A stretch of 64,000 bases of DNA from Kitasatospora sp. MAP12-44. GTDB lineage: Bacteria > Actinomycetota > Actinomycetes > Streptomycetales > Streptomycetaceae. Below the pieces are notes generated by a model. The model had not been told where the DNA came from, made no database searches, and was given only the letters and a program-made list of their open reading frames with translations. Shown here piece after piece: positions 21,150 to 29,497 of this stretch; position 1 is the first letter of the stretch, and each line of letters begins with the position of its first letter. Location: assembly GCF_029892095.1 (NCBI RefSeq), contig NZ_JARZAE010000004.1, positions 434,001-498,000 on the forward strand. Reading direction: 5' to 3'. The translations under genes and the position numbers were made by a program.

Positions 21150-22337
21150 TCAGCAGACCGGGTCGAGCAGCTCCTCGAAAGCGTCCGGCAGGGCCTTCCA
21201 GCCGGGCTCCCCGGCGGCCAGCTCGGCCTCCGTGAGCAGGCAGGAGTCGAGCAGCTCGGTGATCCCGTCCACGTCCAACCCCTCTGCGGTGAAGCTCAGT
21301 TGCTGCACCCGGTCTCCGTGGACGGGATCCCAGTCGAGCGCCGCTGCCGCCCGGCGCGCGGGCGGGTAGAGCTCCCAGGCCGCGTCGGGGAGGGTGGCCA
21401 GCCAGGGGCCGCACTCCTCGACCGCCAGGTTGGCGCCGGCCGCGTCCCAGGCGAGCATCAGGTCAGGGCGGTTGGCGAGCCAGAAGCGCCCCCGGCTGCG
21501 CTGGGCGGCCGGAACGAGCTGGTCCAGCGCCTCGTACAGACGGCCGGGGTGCAGCGGTTGGCGCCGCTCCCAGACCAGGGTGGCGACGCCCGCCTCGTCG
21601 GCGGTCTGGGGCAGCAGGGCCAGCGCCGGGTTGACCCGGTCGCGGGCGTCCTCCACGTCGAAGCCTGCGAGCGCGGCGGCGGCGAGCGTGCCGGTGCCCA
21701 GCCGCACCGCCCGTGCGGTCGGGCGCAGTTGGCGCAGCATGGCAAGACCGGCGTGCAACTCCTCGCTGCCGGCGGCTTCCCGAGGGACGCTGACGGCCAG
21801 CACGTTCGCGTACTCGATCTGGTGGGCGAGCGCTTCGGCCAGCGTGCGATCGTCGTCGGCGCTGGTGTGGAGGTGGTGCTCGGAGAGCTCGTCCGACACC
21901 GAGAGTTCGGGGACGACCCTGAGCGGGTCCACGGCGGTGATCACGCCCACCACCTCCACCACCTCGTGCATGCAGCGGTCGCCGACCTCGCCGCCCGCGA
22001 TCACCTCGACCAGCGGATGAGGGTCGCTGCCACCCCACAACTCCACCACCGCCAGGCGGTGGTGGCCGGCCTCGGCGATCTTCCGCAGTTCGGGCAGCAG
22101 GTCCTCGCGCAGGGCGCAGCACGGGCAGTCGTTGGTGAGCGGCAGGTGGGCGTCGCCCAGCGGGCCCGACGTGTCCCAAACCCCCCGGTACACCCGCCCC
22201 TCTCCCGCGCGGTTCAGGTCGTGGTGCAGCACCACCGCGCCCTCGCAGTCGGCGAGCAGCTCCAGGACGGCCTGACGGCGCTCGGCCTCGTGGAGGCCGC
22301 CGACCACCACCACGGGCAGCAGGCTGGGTTGGGACAC
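21150..22337 (-). CDS. COG0523-like protein lacking the GTPase motifs
   Basis: About 395 residues and aligned along its length with CobW proteins. The metal motif is kept (NDCPCCALREDLLPEL), as is the C-terminal domain (PLHPGRLYEALDQL, then SRGRFWLANRP). The Walker A site is replaced by VVVGGLHEAERRQ with no GK[ST], and the NKxD motif is replaced by VLAVSVPREA, so GTP binding of the normal kind is not expected. The GTG at 22337 is preceded by AAGGA at good distance; longer ATG starts are unlikely. It may be a zinc-binding partner of the intact GTPase encoded two genes downstream. Confidence 0.88.
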   Translation of the reverse strand: MSQPSLLPVVVVGGLHEAERRQAVLELLADCEGAVVLHHDLNRAGEGRVYRGVWDTSGPLGDAHLPLTNDCPCCALREDLLPELRKIAEAGHHRLAVVELWGGSDPHPLVEVIAGGEVGDRCMHEVVEVVGVITAVDPLRVVPELSVSDELSEHHLHTSADDDRTLAEALAHQIEYANVLAVSVPREAAGSEELHAGLAMLRQLRPTARAVRLGTGTLAAAALAGFDVEDARDRVNPALALLPQTADEAGVATLVWERRQPLHPGRLYEALDQLVPAAQRSRGRFWLANRPDLMLAWDAAGANLAVEECGPWLATLPDAAWELYPPARRAAAALDWDPVHGDRVQQLSFTAEGLDVDGITELLDSCLLTEAELAAGEPGWKALPDAFEELLDPVC

Positions 22338-22463
22338 GGGTCTTCCTTTCTGACGATCTGGCGTTCTGGCGTGCTGACGGTCTGGCTGGGGGTCGCGCCC
22401 CGGGCCGCACGGCCCGGGAGAGCCCACGCGGCACGGGGCGCGACCGGCTGATGGAGCCGGCTG

Positions 22464-22769
22464 CTACCAGCTGGACTTGCGCACGCCGGGGAGGAATCCG
22501 GCGTGGGCCTGGTTGCGCACGCTGATACGGGACAGCCCGAAGGCGCGCAGGTAGCCCCGCGGGCGGCCGTCGACGGCGTCGCGGTTGCGGACCCGGGTGG
22601 CGCTGGCGTCGCGCGGCTGGCGCTGCAACTCAGCCTGGGCGGCGAGGCGTTCCTCGGCCGAGGTGGCGGGCGAGGCGATCAGGCGCTTGAGTTCGGCGCG
22701 GCGCTCGGCGTACCTGGCGACGACGGTCCGGCGCTGGTCGTTCTTGGCGATCTTGCTGCGCTTGGCCAT
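22464..22769 (-). CDS. rpsN: 30S ribosomal protein S14, zinc-free paralogue
   Basis: A 101-residue protein: [14 protein letters not shown] start and the C-terminal [31 protein letters not shown] block are diagnostic for long, Cys-free S14. Zinc S14 is only about 61 residues and has a CxxC...CxxC site. The ATG shares its last base with the rpmB stop. Confidence 0.96.
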   Translation of the reverse strand: MAKRSKIAKNDQRRTVVARYAERRAELKRLIASPATSAEERLAAQAELQRQPRDASATRVRNRDAVDGRPRGYLRAFGLSRISVRNQAHAGFLPGVRKSSW

Positions 22770-23005
22770 CAGACCTTCTCCCCACGGGCCCGCAGCCGGG
22801 CGACGGTCTTCTCGATGCCGAGCTTGTCGACGGTCTTGATGCCCTTGGTGCTGAGCGTCAGCTGGACGAAGCGGCGCTCGCTCGGCAACCAGTAGCGCTT
22901 GGTCTGGATGTTGGGGTCGAAGCGGCGCCGGGTGCGGCGGTGCGAGTGCGAGATGGCGTTGCCGAACCCGGGCTTGCGGCCGGTGAGTTGGCAGTGGGCG
23001 GACAT
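22769..23005 (-). CDS. rpmB: 50S ribosomal protein L28, zinc-free paralogue
   Basis: A 78-residue protein with the L28 signature [24 protein letters not shown]. The CxxC of zinc L28 is reduced to a single Cys ([10 protein letters not shown]). It is the first gene of the minus-strand operon rpmB-rpsN-COG0523-rpsR-COG0523-rpmF. ATG with GGAG five bases upstream. Confidence 0.95.
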   Translation of the reverse strand: MSAHCQLTGRKPGFGNAISHSHRRTRRRFDPNIQTKRYWLPSERRFVQLTLSTKGIKTVDKLGIEKTVARLRARGEKV

Positions 23006-23101
23006 GGCGACTCCGAATGGCAGGAGGAAAGCGGCAGCGAACGCGGCGACACACGGGAACAGCACCGCTGCCGCGAAGCGTTGGGCCTGACACTACACTA
23101 G

Positions 23102-23119
23102 ATGAAAACGAAAACCATT
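23102..23119 (-). promoter_or_regulatory. Zur-box-like element upstream of rpmB
   Basis: On the minus strand the sequence is AATGGTTTTCGTTTTCAT. The right half (GTTTTCAT) fits actinobacterial Zur sites (TGAAAA...TTTTCA), while the left half is degenerate. It lies about 100 bases upstream of rpmB in an AT-rich island (CTATAG, TAGTGT nearby) that contrasts with the surrounding GC-rich DNA. Zur control is expected from the gene content. Confidence 0.5.
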
Positions 23120-23165
23120 ACGCTATAGTCGGACTCACGCCTGGAGGCCGGTCGGTCTACGCACC

Positions 23166-24206
23166 TCAACCCAGTAGCGGCAGCACCTCGGCGCCGAGCC
23201 GGGCGACGTTGCGCAGCGTGCGCCGACGGCCCCCGGCGCCCTCGACCAGCAGCGCGAAGCGCCGGATACCGGTGCGCTCCGCCGTCGCGGCCAGCCGGTC
23301 GGCGCACTGCGCGGGCGTGCCGACCGCGTGCAGGTCGCAGAGCAGCGCCGCATACCCGTCCGGATCGCGCAGCGGTCTCGGCCGCCCGTCCACCGTGCGA
23401 TGCGCGCCAAGGCCGATCCGCAACCAGCCCGGCATCGACTCCATCAGCACCCGGCGGGCCTCGGCGGCGCTGTCCGCGATCTGCACCAGCCCGGCTGCGA
23501 CGTGCTCGCGCTCGGCCCGGGCGATCTGCTCAGCGGTGCGACCGGCGCCGCGTGCGGCCTCCCGGTAGGCGGCGGCCATTTCGCGCTTCTCGCCGTCGTC
23601 GCAGTGCATCCCGAGCAGCATCGGCAGTCCGCGCTCGGCGGCCAGCCGCACGCTGCCGGGCGACGTGCAGGCGAGCAGCACCGGCGGGCCCTGCGTCGCA
23701 CGGGGCACCACGTCGACCTCGGGGAAGGAGTAGCACGGTCCGTCGGCGCCCACCCGGGAGTCGCGCAGCCAGCGCAGCAGCAGGTCCAGCGACTCGGGGT
23801 AGCCCTGCTCGTACGCCCGCACGCCCGCGGCGAAGACCTCCAGGTCGATCCACGGGCCGCCGCGCCCCACGCCGAGCGTGAATCTGCCGCCGGACGTGAG
23901 ATGGAGCAGCGCCGCCTGCTCCCCCAGCGCGACCGGGTGCGTCGTGGGCAGCACGCTGACCGCGGTGCCCACGCCGATCCGGCGGGTGCGGCCGAGGACC
24001 AGCGCGGCGAGCGTCGTCGCCGACGGGCAGATCCCGTACGGCACGAAGTGGTGTTCGGCCAGCCAGACGCTGTCGAGCCCGGCCGCTTCGGCGGCGACCG
24101 CGGCGTCCACCGTCCGGCCCAGCACCTCCGCGTGCCCCTGCCCCGGGAACTGGGCGGCGAGCAGGAACGCTCCGGCGCGGATCGGGTCCGCCCGCCGGCC
24201 GTCCAC
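23166..24206 (-). CDS. LLM-class flavin-dependent oxidoreductase (bacterial luciferase-like)
   Basis: A 346-residue TIM-barrel flavoprotein: WLAEHHFVPYG near residue 48, RIGVGTAVSVLPTTHPVALGEQAALLHLTSGGRFTLGVGRGGP in the middle, and VLLACTSPGSVRLAAERG. These match FMN/F420-dependent monooxygenases of the luciferase superfamily. The substrate is unknown. The GTG start lies 14 bases behind the SCO5389-like gene, so it is the third gene of that operon. Its presence between two Zur-like sites suggests a role in zinc stress, but this is inference. Confidence 0.85.
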   Translation of the reverse strand: MDGRRADPIRAGAFLLAAQFPGQGHAEVLGRTVDAAVAAEAAGLDSVWLAEHHFVPYGICPSATTLAALVLGRTRRIGVGTAVSVLPTTHPVALGEQAALLHLTSGGRFTLGVGRGGPWIDLEVFAAGVRAYEQGYPESLDLLLRWLRDSRVGADGPCYSFPEVDVVPRATQGPPVLLACTSPGSVRLAAERGLPMLLGMHCDDGEKREMAAAYREAARGAGRTAEQIARAEREHVAAGLVQIADSAAEARRVLMESMPGWLRIGLGAHRTVDGRPRPLRDPDGYAALLCDLHAVGTPAQCADRLAATAERTGIRRFALLVEGAGGRRRTLRNVARLGAEVLPLLG

Positions 24207-24220
24207 GGATCCGTCAGAAC

Positions 24221-24613
24221 TCAGCAGTCCCTGAACTCCGGTGACTGGTTGAGCAGTTGGGAACGGACCGAGGTGAACTTCCGGTACGGCTCGTCCTGCT
24301 CGCAGCCCGGCCGGAAGGCGGCGACCCGGTGGCAGTTCATAAAGGCCAGGCGCACCCCGAAGTGGCGTTCCAGACTGCCCCGGATGGCGTCGCTGGCCAG
24401 CGCGCGCAGCAACTGGCCGCGCTCGGCCTCCGACGGCGGCGGCGTGGTGTTGTCGGCGAACGGCGCTTCTCCTGCGGCCAGTTCGGTGCTGAGCCCGGCG
24501 ATCAGCTGGTACGCGTACGGCAGGGAGGTGCGGACGGTGTCGACGAAGTCGGATTCGTCGACCTCTCCACGCTCGGCGCGGGCCAGCAGAGCCGGGGAGA
24601 CATCAAGCGACAT
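24221..24613 (-). CDS. SCO5389-family protein
   Basis: A 130-residue protein, MSLDVSPALLARAERGEV to SVRSQLLNQSPEFRDC, closely matching the conserved streptomycete family I know as SCO5389 (the SDAIRGSLERHFGVRLAFMNCHRVA core is typical). Function is unknown. It overlaps the end of the ATPase gene by 11 bases, the same pairing as SCO5388/SCO5389, so the two are expected to work together. The start at 24613 is preferred over 24646 on family N-termini. Confidence 0.82.
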   Translation of the reverse strand: MSLDVSPALLARAERGEVDESDFVDTVRTSLPYAYQLIAGLSTELAAGEAPFADNTTPPPSEAERGQLLRALASDAIRGSLERHFGVRLAFMNCHRVAAFRPGCEQDEPYRKFTSVRSQLLNQSPEFRDC

Positions 24614-25607
24614 TCGAGTTCCATTCCTGGCGGGGCTGATGGACAAGGGATGCGGAAAGGGCGGTCGGGCCGTGGACGAAGCCCGGGTCGACCTGGGCGC
24701 CCAGATCCTCGCCGGTGGCCCGGTTCGCCCAGGCCGTCGCGTTCTTCAGATGAAAGGCCACGGCCTGGGACTGGAAGGCCTCCCAGTCCTGCGGCCGGGC
24801 GTCCACCGCCGCGCGCAGCCGGTCCAGGGCGGCCAGGTTCGCGGGCTCCAGCCGGTTCAACTCGGCGTACCGCCCCTGCTCCAGCGCACGGACGTAGGGC
24901 GAGTGCTCCAGGCAGACCAGCAGGTCGCCCCCGACCTGCTCGCGCAGGAAGTCCACATCGGCGGGCCCGGTGACCTTGTTGCCGACCACGGCGAGCGCCA
25001 CCTGGTGCTCGGCCGCGTAGTCGCGGTACTGCCGGTAGACGGACACTCCCTGGCGGGTGGGCTCGGCCACGATGAAGGTCAGGTCGAAGCGGGTGAACAT
25101 GCCCGAGGCGAAGGAGTCGGCGCCGGCCGTCATGTCGACGACCACGTACTCGCCGGGCAGGTCGACCAGGTGGTTCAGATACAGCTCCACCGCGCCCACC
25201 TTGGAGTGGTAGCAGGCGACACCTAGATCCTCCTCGGTGAAGGCACCGGCCGCCATCAGCCGCACACCCGCCACCTCGCGCGCCAGCTCCCGGTGGATCG
25301 GATCGCCGCCGCCGGGCCGCAGGAGGCGCGAGCCGCGACCGGGCGGCGTCGTCTTGACCATGGCAGCGACCGACCGGATCAGCGGATTGGTGCCGCGCAG
25401 GTACTCCTTGATCTCGGTGAGGCGGCCGCCCATGCCCGGCAACCGCGCGGCCTCGTCTTCGTCCAGCCCCAGGGCGACCCCGAGATGCTGGTTGATGTCG
25501 GCGTCCACCGCCACCACGGTCCCGCCGTCGGCGGCCAACCTGCGGGCGAACAGCGCGGAGAGCGTGGTCTTGCCGCTGCCGCCCTTCCCCACGAACGCAA
25601 CCTTCAC
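24603..25607 (-). CDS. ParA/MinD-like P-loop ATPase (CooC type, SCO5388-like)
   Basis: About 334 residues. VKVAFVGKGGSGKTTLSALFARRLA at the very N-terminus is the deviant Walker A of the MinD/CooC superfamily, followed by VVAVDADINQHLGVALG and YVVVDMTAGADSFASGMF. CooC-like ATPases insert metals into enzymes or act as molecular switches. The GTG at 25607 is used, since the P-loop strand begins there and AGGAG lies upstream. First gene of a three-gene operon with SCO5389-like and LLM genes. Confidence 0.85.
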   Translation of the reverse strand: MKVAFVGKGGSGKTTLSALFARRLAADGGTVVAVDADINQHLGVALGLDEDEAARLPGMGGRLTEIKEYLRGTNPLIRSVAAMVKTTPPGRGSRLLRPGGGDPIHRELAREVAGVRLMAAGAFTEEDLGVACYHSKVGAVELYLNHLVDLPGEYVVVDMTAGADSFASGMFTRFDLTFIVAEPTRQGVSVYRQYRDYAAEHQVALAVVGNKVTGPADVDFLREQVGGDLLVCLEHSPYVRALEQGRYAELNRLEPANLAALDRLRAAVDARPQDWEAFQSQAVAFHLKNATAWANRATGEDLGAQVDPGFVHGPTALSASLVHQPRQEWNSNVA

Positions 25608-25620
25608 GGCGCTCGAACTC

Positions 25621-25649
25621 CTAACGAAAATGACATCCATTTACATTAG
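25621..25649 (-). promoter_or_regulatory. AT-rich inverted repeat, Zur/Fur-like, upstream of the ATPase operon
   Basis: AAATG (25628-25632) and CATTT (25638-25642) are arranged around five bases, within outer CTAA...TTAG. The run CGAAAATGACATCCATTTAC resembles a Fur-superfamily box and lies just upstream of the GTG start. It is similar in base composition to the element before rpmB. Confidence 0.45.
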
Positions 25650-25715
25650 TTACTGTCGGCCATCCATGACACTCTGTCAAGCCGACCGGATGGCACCGTG
25701 CTTGAGATCTGCCGA

Positions 25716-26150
25716 TCAGGGCACGACGAGGATCGGCGCCGGGGCATCGCGGGCGAGCGCGGCGCCCACCCGGTGGGAGAGCAGGCGACGCCAGCGGGCC
25801 GTGGAGGCGCCGACGACGATCAGGTCGGCGTGGCACCGGCGCGCGCAGTCGCGCAGGGCCGCGCTCGGAGCGGCATCGCTGATCTGCATCCGCCACCGGA
25901 CGTCCAGTCCCGCGAGTACGGCTTCGGCCTGTCGCAGCAGTGCCTGGACCCGTTGATCGCGCCGCCGGACGTGGGTGGGCCACAGTGCGGGGTCCTCGTC
26001 CGCGGCCAGGAGCAGCAGATCGGCTCCCGTGCGTGCGGCGTGGCCGGCGGCGTAGGCGAGTGCCCGGTCTCCTCGCGGGCTGCCGTTGAAGCCCACCAGG
26101 ACGAGCACCCGCTGTTCAGGGCAAGGGCGCCGAGCGGATGTCGTCGGCAT
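25716..26150 (-). CDS. universal stress protein (UspA family)
   Basis: A 144-residue single Usp domain: VLVLVGFNGSPRGDRALAYAAGHAARTGADLLLL at the N-terminus and ADLIVVGASTARWRRLLSHRVGAALARDAPAPILVV at the C-terminus. The latter resembles the GxSxxxGxxxxS/V nucleotide-binding motif, with GASTARW as a variant of the usual G-2x-G-9x-G pattern. It lies between the ATPase operon and the decayed metal transporter, all on one strand. Short near-repeats of TACCGTCAAA occur in the gap at 26226-26256. Confidence 0.85.
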   Translation of the reverse strand: MPTTSARRPCPEQRVLVLVGFNGSPRGDRALAYAAGHAARTGADLLLLAADEDPALWPTHVRRRDQRVQALLRQAEAVLAGLDVRWRMQISDAAPSAALRDCARRCHADLIVVGASTARWRRLLSHRVGAALARDAPAPILVVP

Positions 26151-26279
26151 GGATAGCCTCCCAACGCGGAGCGAGTACGAGCCTGGGGCGTGGCGGCCCC
26201 CTCACGCCCGCCACGCCCCAGTCCGCTACCGTCAAAAAAGCCCGTTACCGTCAAAGCCTGTTACGTCAGGCCGTCGTGG

Positions 26280-27805
26280 TCAGCCCGTGTACAGCTGGAC
26301 GACCTTGACGATCACCAGGATCACGGCGATCAGCAGGTAGCCGCGCAGGGTGAGCAGGCCGGCCTTGCGCAGCGGGGAGAACTGCGGCTTGGGCAGGGTC
26401 TCGAGAGCCGGAGTCCGCCAGGCCATCCGGTCGGCCTCCAGCAGGTCCTTGCGCTCGGCGCGCGTCAGCGGTGCGGTGTCGAGCCGCTCGATATTGGTCA
26501 GGTCGATATCGGTCAGGTCGACTGCGGCGAACGCCGCCTCGGCTGCCGCGTTGGCGGAGCTGCGGGAGCGCAGGGCGACGCACGTGCCGCCGAGCAGCCC
26601 GATGCCGGCGCCGACGGCGAAGCCGGTCTCCAGCTGGGCGGTGGTCAGGCCGGGGAAGACGGTCGCGGCGGTCAGAGCCAGCGAGAGCAGGACCAGCACC
26701 CAGACGATGACGCCGGCGACGATGTTCTGCTTGACGGTGTTGACCCAAGGCCCCAGCACCGCACGGTCGTTGCAGAGCAGGACCAGGAAGACGGTGGCGG
26801 AGGGGAGAAGGACGCCGGCCAGCGCCTGGACGCCCTGGGTGATCAGGCCCTGCAGGTGCGCGTCGGAGACGAGCATGATGGTGGCCGAGATGCCGATCAG
26901 GATGGGCTAGCCGACGTAGAAGATCGGGGCTTCGGAAGGCTTCCAGTGCAGGGAGTGGCGCTTCTTGAGGGTGTCGCCGAGGGTATAGGTGGTGGCGAGG
27001 CTGACGGCGTTGGCGCCGACGAGCGCGGCGTCGAGCAGGACGATCGCGAAGAGCGAGCCCAGCGCGTGGCTGCCGTGGGTCTTGAGGCCGTCGGCGACGG
27101 CTCCCGCGTCGGCGAACTGGCCGAACAGGTCGGTGTTCTTGAAGACGAACGCGGAGGTGGCCATGATCGCGACGCCGCCGATCATGACGACGGCGATGCC
27201 GATCCACAGGTCGGCGCGCTCGTAGCGGATCCAGCGCGGGGTGATGCGCTTGTCGACCACGTTGGACTGCTGGAAGAACAGCTGCCAGGGCGCGACGGTG
27301 GTGCCGACGATGGCGACGATGATCAGCAGGAGCGTGGAGTTGAGGCCGCCGGGGAACTGCGGGACGAAACCGGCCGCGGTCTCGCCCACCTTGGGGTGCG
27401 ACATCAGGGCCATCGGGAGCATGACGATGTTCAGCGCGATCAGCGCGAACAGGAAGCGCTCCCAGCGGCGGAAGGACCCACCGGCCACGACGGCGAAGAG
27501 CAGGACCGCAGCCAGTGGCACCGAGACGTACTTGGGGATGCCGAAGTAGTTGAGTGCGAGTGCGACGCCGATGAACTCGGTGACGATGGTGAGGGAGTTG
27601 ACCAGGAACAGGTCACCGACGGAGAAGGCGCCCCAGAACCTGCCGAAGCGCTCGAAGATCAACCGGGCGTGGCCTTGATCGTGCCCAGCGCGCCGACGAT
27701 GTCGCCGACGTGCGCGCTGTCCATCACCGCCGAGGTGGCCGGGGCGCCGGCCACCGGGTCATCGGGGCCGTGCCCTGGGGCGGAACGGGTGCTGTTGAAG
27801 GCCAT
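26280..27805 (-). pseudogene. NRAMP-type (probably Mg2+) transporter pseudogene: internal deletion plus amber stop
   Basis: Three pieces align in order with the intact paralogue at 34472-36232. Piece one (27659-27805, MDSAHVGDIVGALGTIKA) runs into HARLIFERFG only after a shift of reading frame near 27664. Relative to the paralogue about 85 codons are lost there, including helices 1-2 and the GDNDAGG metal site. The second piece (26907-27662) has the helix-6 VGTTVAPWQLFFQQSNV. It ends at a TAG (26907-26909), exactly where the paralogue has Tyr in FYASY; the same frame then continues to 26280. The start at 27805 has AGGAGG. An M-box riboswitch lies upstream. Confidence 0.88.
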
Positions 27806-28091
27806 GTCGAATCTCCTCCTGCGAAATGCCTGCAGGCAGGCTGAAGACACGCCCGTACTCGGGCACGTCGAAGGGTCGGGGCCGGGGCAGGTGGTGGCAG
27901 CAGCCTTGAGCGCAGCGTGAACCGCACCCGCACCCGCATCCGCACCCGCGGCGTCCGCGGAGCGGGTCCGGGACGGCTACGGGTGAAGGTGAAGGACGTG
28001 CGAGCAGGCCGGACCGACCCCCGGCGGGCAGCCGGGGCCCCCGGGCAGCACAGGACCAGGCTCGGCCACGGGCTGCTCTTGGCGGACACCC

Positions 28092-28263
28092 CTCACGTAA
28101 GAGTTTCGACACTGCACGGCGTGATCCCGCCCGCAACTTGCGCGAGCGGGAAGCCACTTGGGGTCACCCCTTAATCCGAGGAGACCTGTCCTGACCCTGG
28201 GCGTCTCTCGACGTCGTCGGGTCAGTGGCCTGTATCCGTGCAGACGCCTCACCGAACGAGGTG
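28092..28263 (-). ncRNA. M-box (ykoK-type) magnesium riboswitch, copy 1
   Basis: Read on the minus strand, the conserved M-box blocks appear in order: CGTTCGGTGAGGC, CGGATACAGGCCACTGACCC, GTCGAGAGACGCC, AGGGTCAGGACAGG, then CCGTGCAGTG with AAACTCTTACG. These correspond to the Bacillus mgtE leader blocks GTTAGGTGAGGC, GAGATACGCTGCTGCCC, GACGCCAATGGGTCAACAG and ACAGTGCTAAAGCTCTACGA. It precedes the transporter pseudogene at 27805 with about 290 bases between. Confidence 0.88.
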
Positions 28264-28274
28264 TCACGTCGCAC

Positions 28275-28305
28275 AGTATGGCCCTCCTCGTTGACTGCCT
28301 GTCAA
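28275..28305 (-). promoter_or_regulatory. promoter of M-box copy 1
   Basis: On the minus strand TTGACA (complement of 28300-28305) is followed after 19 bases by CATACT (complement of 28275-28280), just before the riboswitch. The 140 bases between this and the opposite promoter (28306-28443) show no gene or other signal. Confidence 0.5.
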
Positions 28306-28443
28306 GTCCGCCCTTTCACCTTCTTTTCGCAGCTGCGAGGCCTGGGCAACTGACACGATCAGGCTTCTGACCAGGCCGGAATCCGCGGCGCCCGGAAGGG
28401 CACCCGACTGTCAGAGAAGTGTCAGGATCGACCTGCGCGGGGG

Positions 28444-28471
28444 TTGCGCAACCCGATCGGCGGTCTATAGT
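28444..28471 (+). promoter_or_regulatory. promoter of M-box copy 2
   Basis: TTGCGC (28444-28449), a 16-base spacer and TATAGT (28466-28471) lie about 20 bases upstream of the second riboswitch, facing right. Confidence 0.55.
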
Positions 28472-28490
28472 CGATGTGGGTTTTAAGAAG

Positions 28491-28660
28491 GCACCTCGTT
28501 CGGTGAGGCGTCGTCATGGACACAGGCCACTGATCCCACCCGTCGAGAGACGCTCCGGATCAGGACAGATCTTCCCGACCTAAGGGTTGATCCCAAGTGG
28601 CTTCCCGCTCGCTGAGGCAGCAGGGATCACGCCGTGACGTGCCAAAGCTCTGACGAGTTG
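28491..28660 (+). ncRNA. M-box (ykoK-type) magnesium riboswitch, copy 2
   Basis: A divergent relative of copy 1 on the plus strand. CACCTCGTTCGGTGAGGCG, ACACAGGCCACTGATCCC, CGTCGAGAGACGC, GGATCAGGACAG, CCAAGTGGCTTCCCGCTCG, GGGATCACGCCGTG and CCAAAGCTCTGACG occur in the same order. High Mg2+ is expected to shut off downstream expression. The likely targets are the rightward genes ending in the MgtE-N/CBS protein and the intact transporter. Confidence 0.88.
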
Positions 28661-28748
28661 GGGTGAGCCGGCCATTCGGGCCGGTCCGCTCCTTGCCGTG
28701 TCGATTCGGCGCACCGCTGTGCGTCCCGGCCGGAAGGAGGCGAGAGAC

Positions 28749-28826
28749 ATGGATTCGAGTTGCAGTAGTCCGGGCCACAAACGGCCCCCCGTCCGCTTGT
28801 CCTCGCTTCACTCCGGCACGCGCTGA
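28749..28826 (+). CDS. 25-residue ORF behind the riboswitch, candidate leader peptide
   Basis: The ATG at 28749 has an ideal AAGGAGG (28734-28740) eight bases upstream. The peptide begins MDSSCSSPGHKRPPVRL and contains a Lys-Arg-Pro-Pro run. It lies 90 bases after the M-box and no longer gene follows at once. Proline-rich leader ORFs add Mg2+/translation sensing to the mgtA and mgtC leaders of Salmonella, which suggests a similar role. This is inference. Confidence 0.5.
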   Translation: MDSSCSSPGHKRPPVRLSSLHSGTR

Positions 28827-28876
28827 CCCGTTCCCACACGGTCGGCCTCTGCGCCATGCCCGCGGTTCGCCCCACC

Positions 28877-28904
28877 TCGACTCGGACGGTCCCAACCGAG
28901 TCGA
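28877..28904 (+). other. 9-bp hairpin downstream of the candidate leader peptide
   Basis: TCGACTCGG (28877-28885) and CCGAGTCGA (28896-28904) pair perfectly around a 10-base loop. There is no U-tract. It could be an attenuator element of the M-box transcript or simple mRNA structure. The rest of 28827-29048 shows no convincing gene. Confidence 0.4.
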
Positions 28905-29048
28905 CCGGGGCGTCCGAACGCTGCGCGTGCCTCCCAACAGCCGTGGCAACAGCCTTGGCACTCCAGGGGGTTCACCATCACCAGCCTGACGTTCAACCAG
29001 ACCGCTCGGCGGCCGCGCACCACGACGCGCGAGACCACCAACACCGGC

Positions 29049-29429
29049 TTGGGCCTCTCCCGGCTGCTGCGGACGATCCGCCGTAGAGACGCACTCCCCG
29101 CGCGGCACACCACCGCACAGCCGACGCCGGCAGCGTCGCAAGCCGACCGAGCACCCGCGCCCACGGCCCGCGGCTGCCTCCGCCTGACCCTGCACGACGG
29201 GATCTCCCGGCTCTACCTCATGGACGCCCGCGACTTCGCAGCCACCACCTCACCCGACGTCGCCTACGACGCCCGGGTGCACGCCGCCTACCTGCTGGCC
29301 CTCCAGGGCCACCGCCCCGAGTGGCTTGCCCAGCATCTCGACCTGCCCGCGTCAGCCACCGCCGGCATCGCCAAGCAGGCCGAGAGCTCAGGCCCGGACG
29401 GCCCGGGCACCATGCCCCCGCGCCGCTGA
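29049..29429 (+). CDS. hypothetical protein with a C-terminal helix-turn-helix-like segment
   Basis: About 126 residues from a TTG. The frame is open for some 70 bases further upstream and the true start is unclear. The C-terminal part YDARVHAAYLLALQGHRPEWLAQHLDLPASATAGIAKQA is related to the ends of the proteins at 32105 and 32629 (pattern AxVxxxG-x3-WxxxHxxLPxxV). No domain is named for it. It lies on the M-box side of the TnpB insertion and may be regulated by Mg2+. Confidence 0.55.
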   Translation: MGLSRLLRTIRRRDALPARHTTAQPTPAASQADRAPAPTARGCLRLTLHDGISRLYLMDARDFAATTSPDVAYDARVHAAYLLALQGHRPEWLAQHLDLPASATAGIAKQAESSGPDGPGTMPPRR

Positions 29430-29497
29430 GTCTCTGAGCCGCAACCACCACCGCAGGCCTGGCCCACCAGCCCTTCGACCCGAAAGGCGACACTCCC

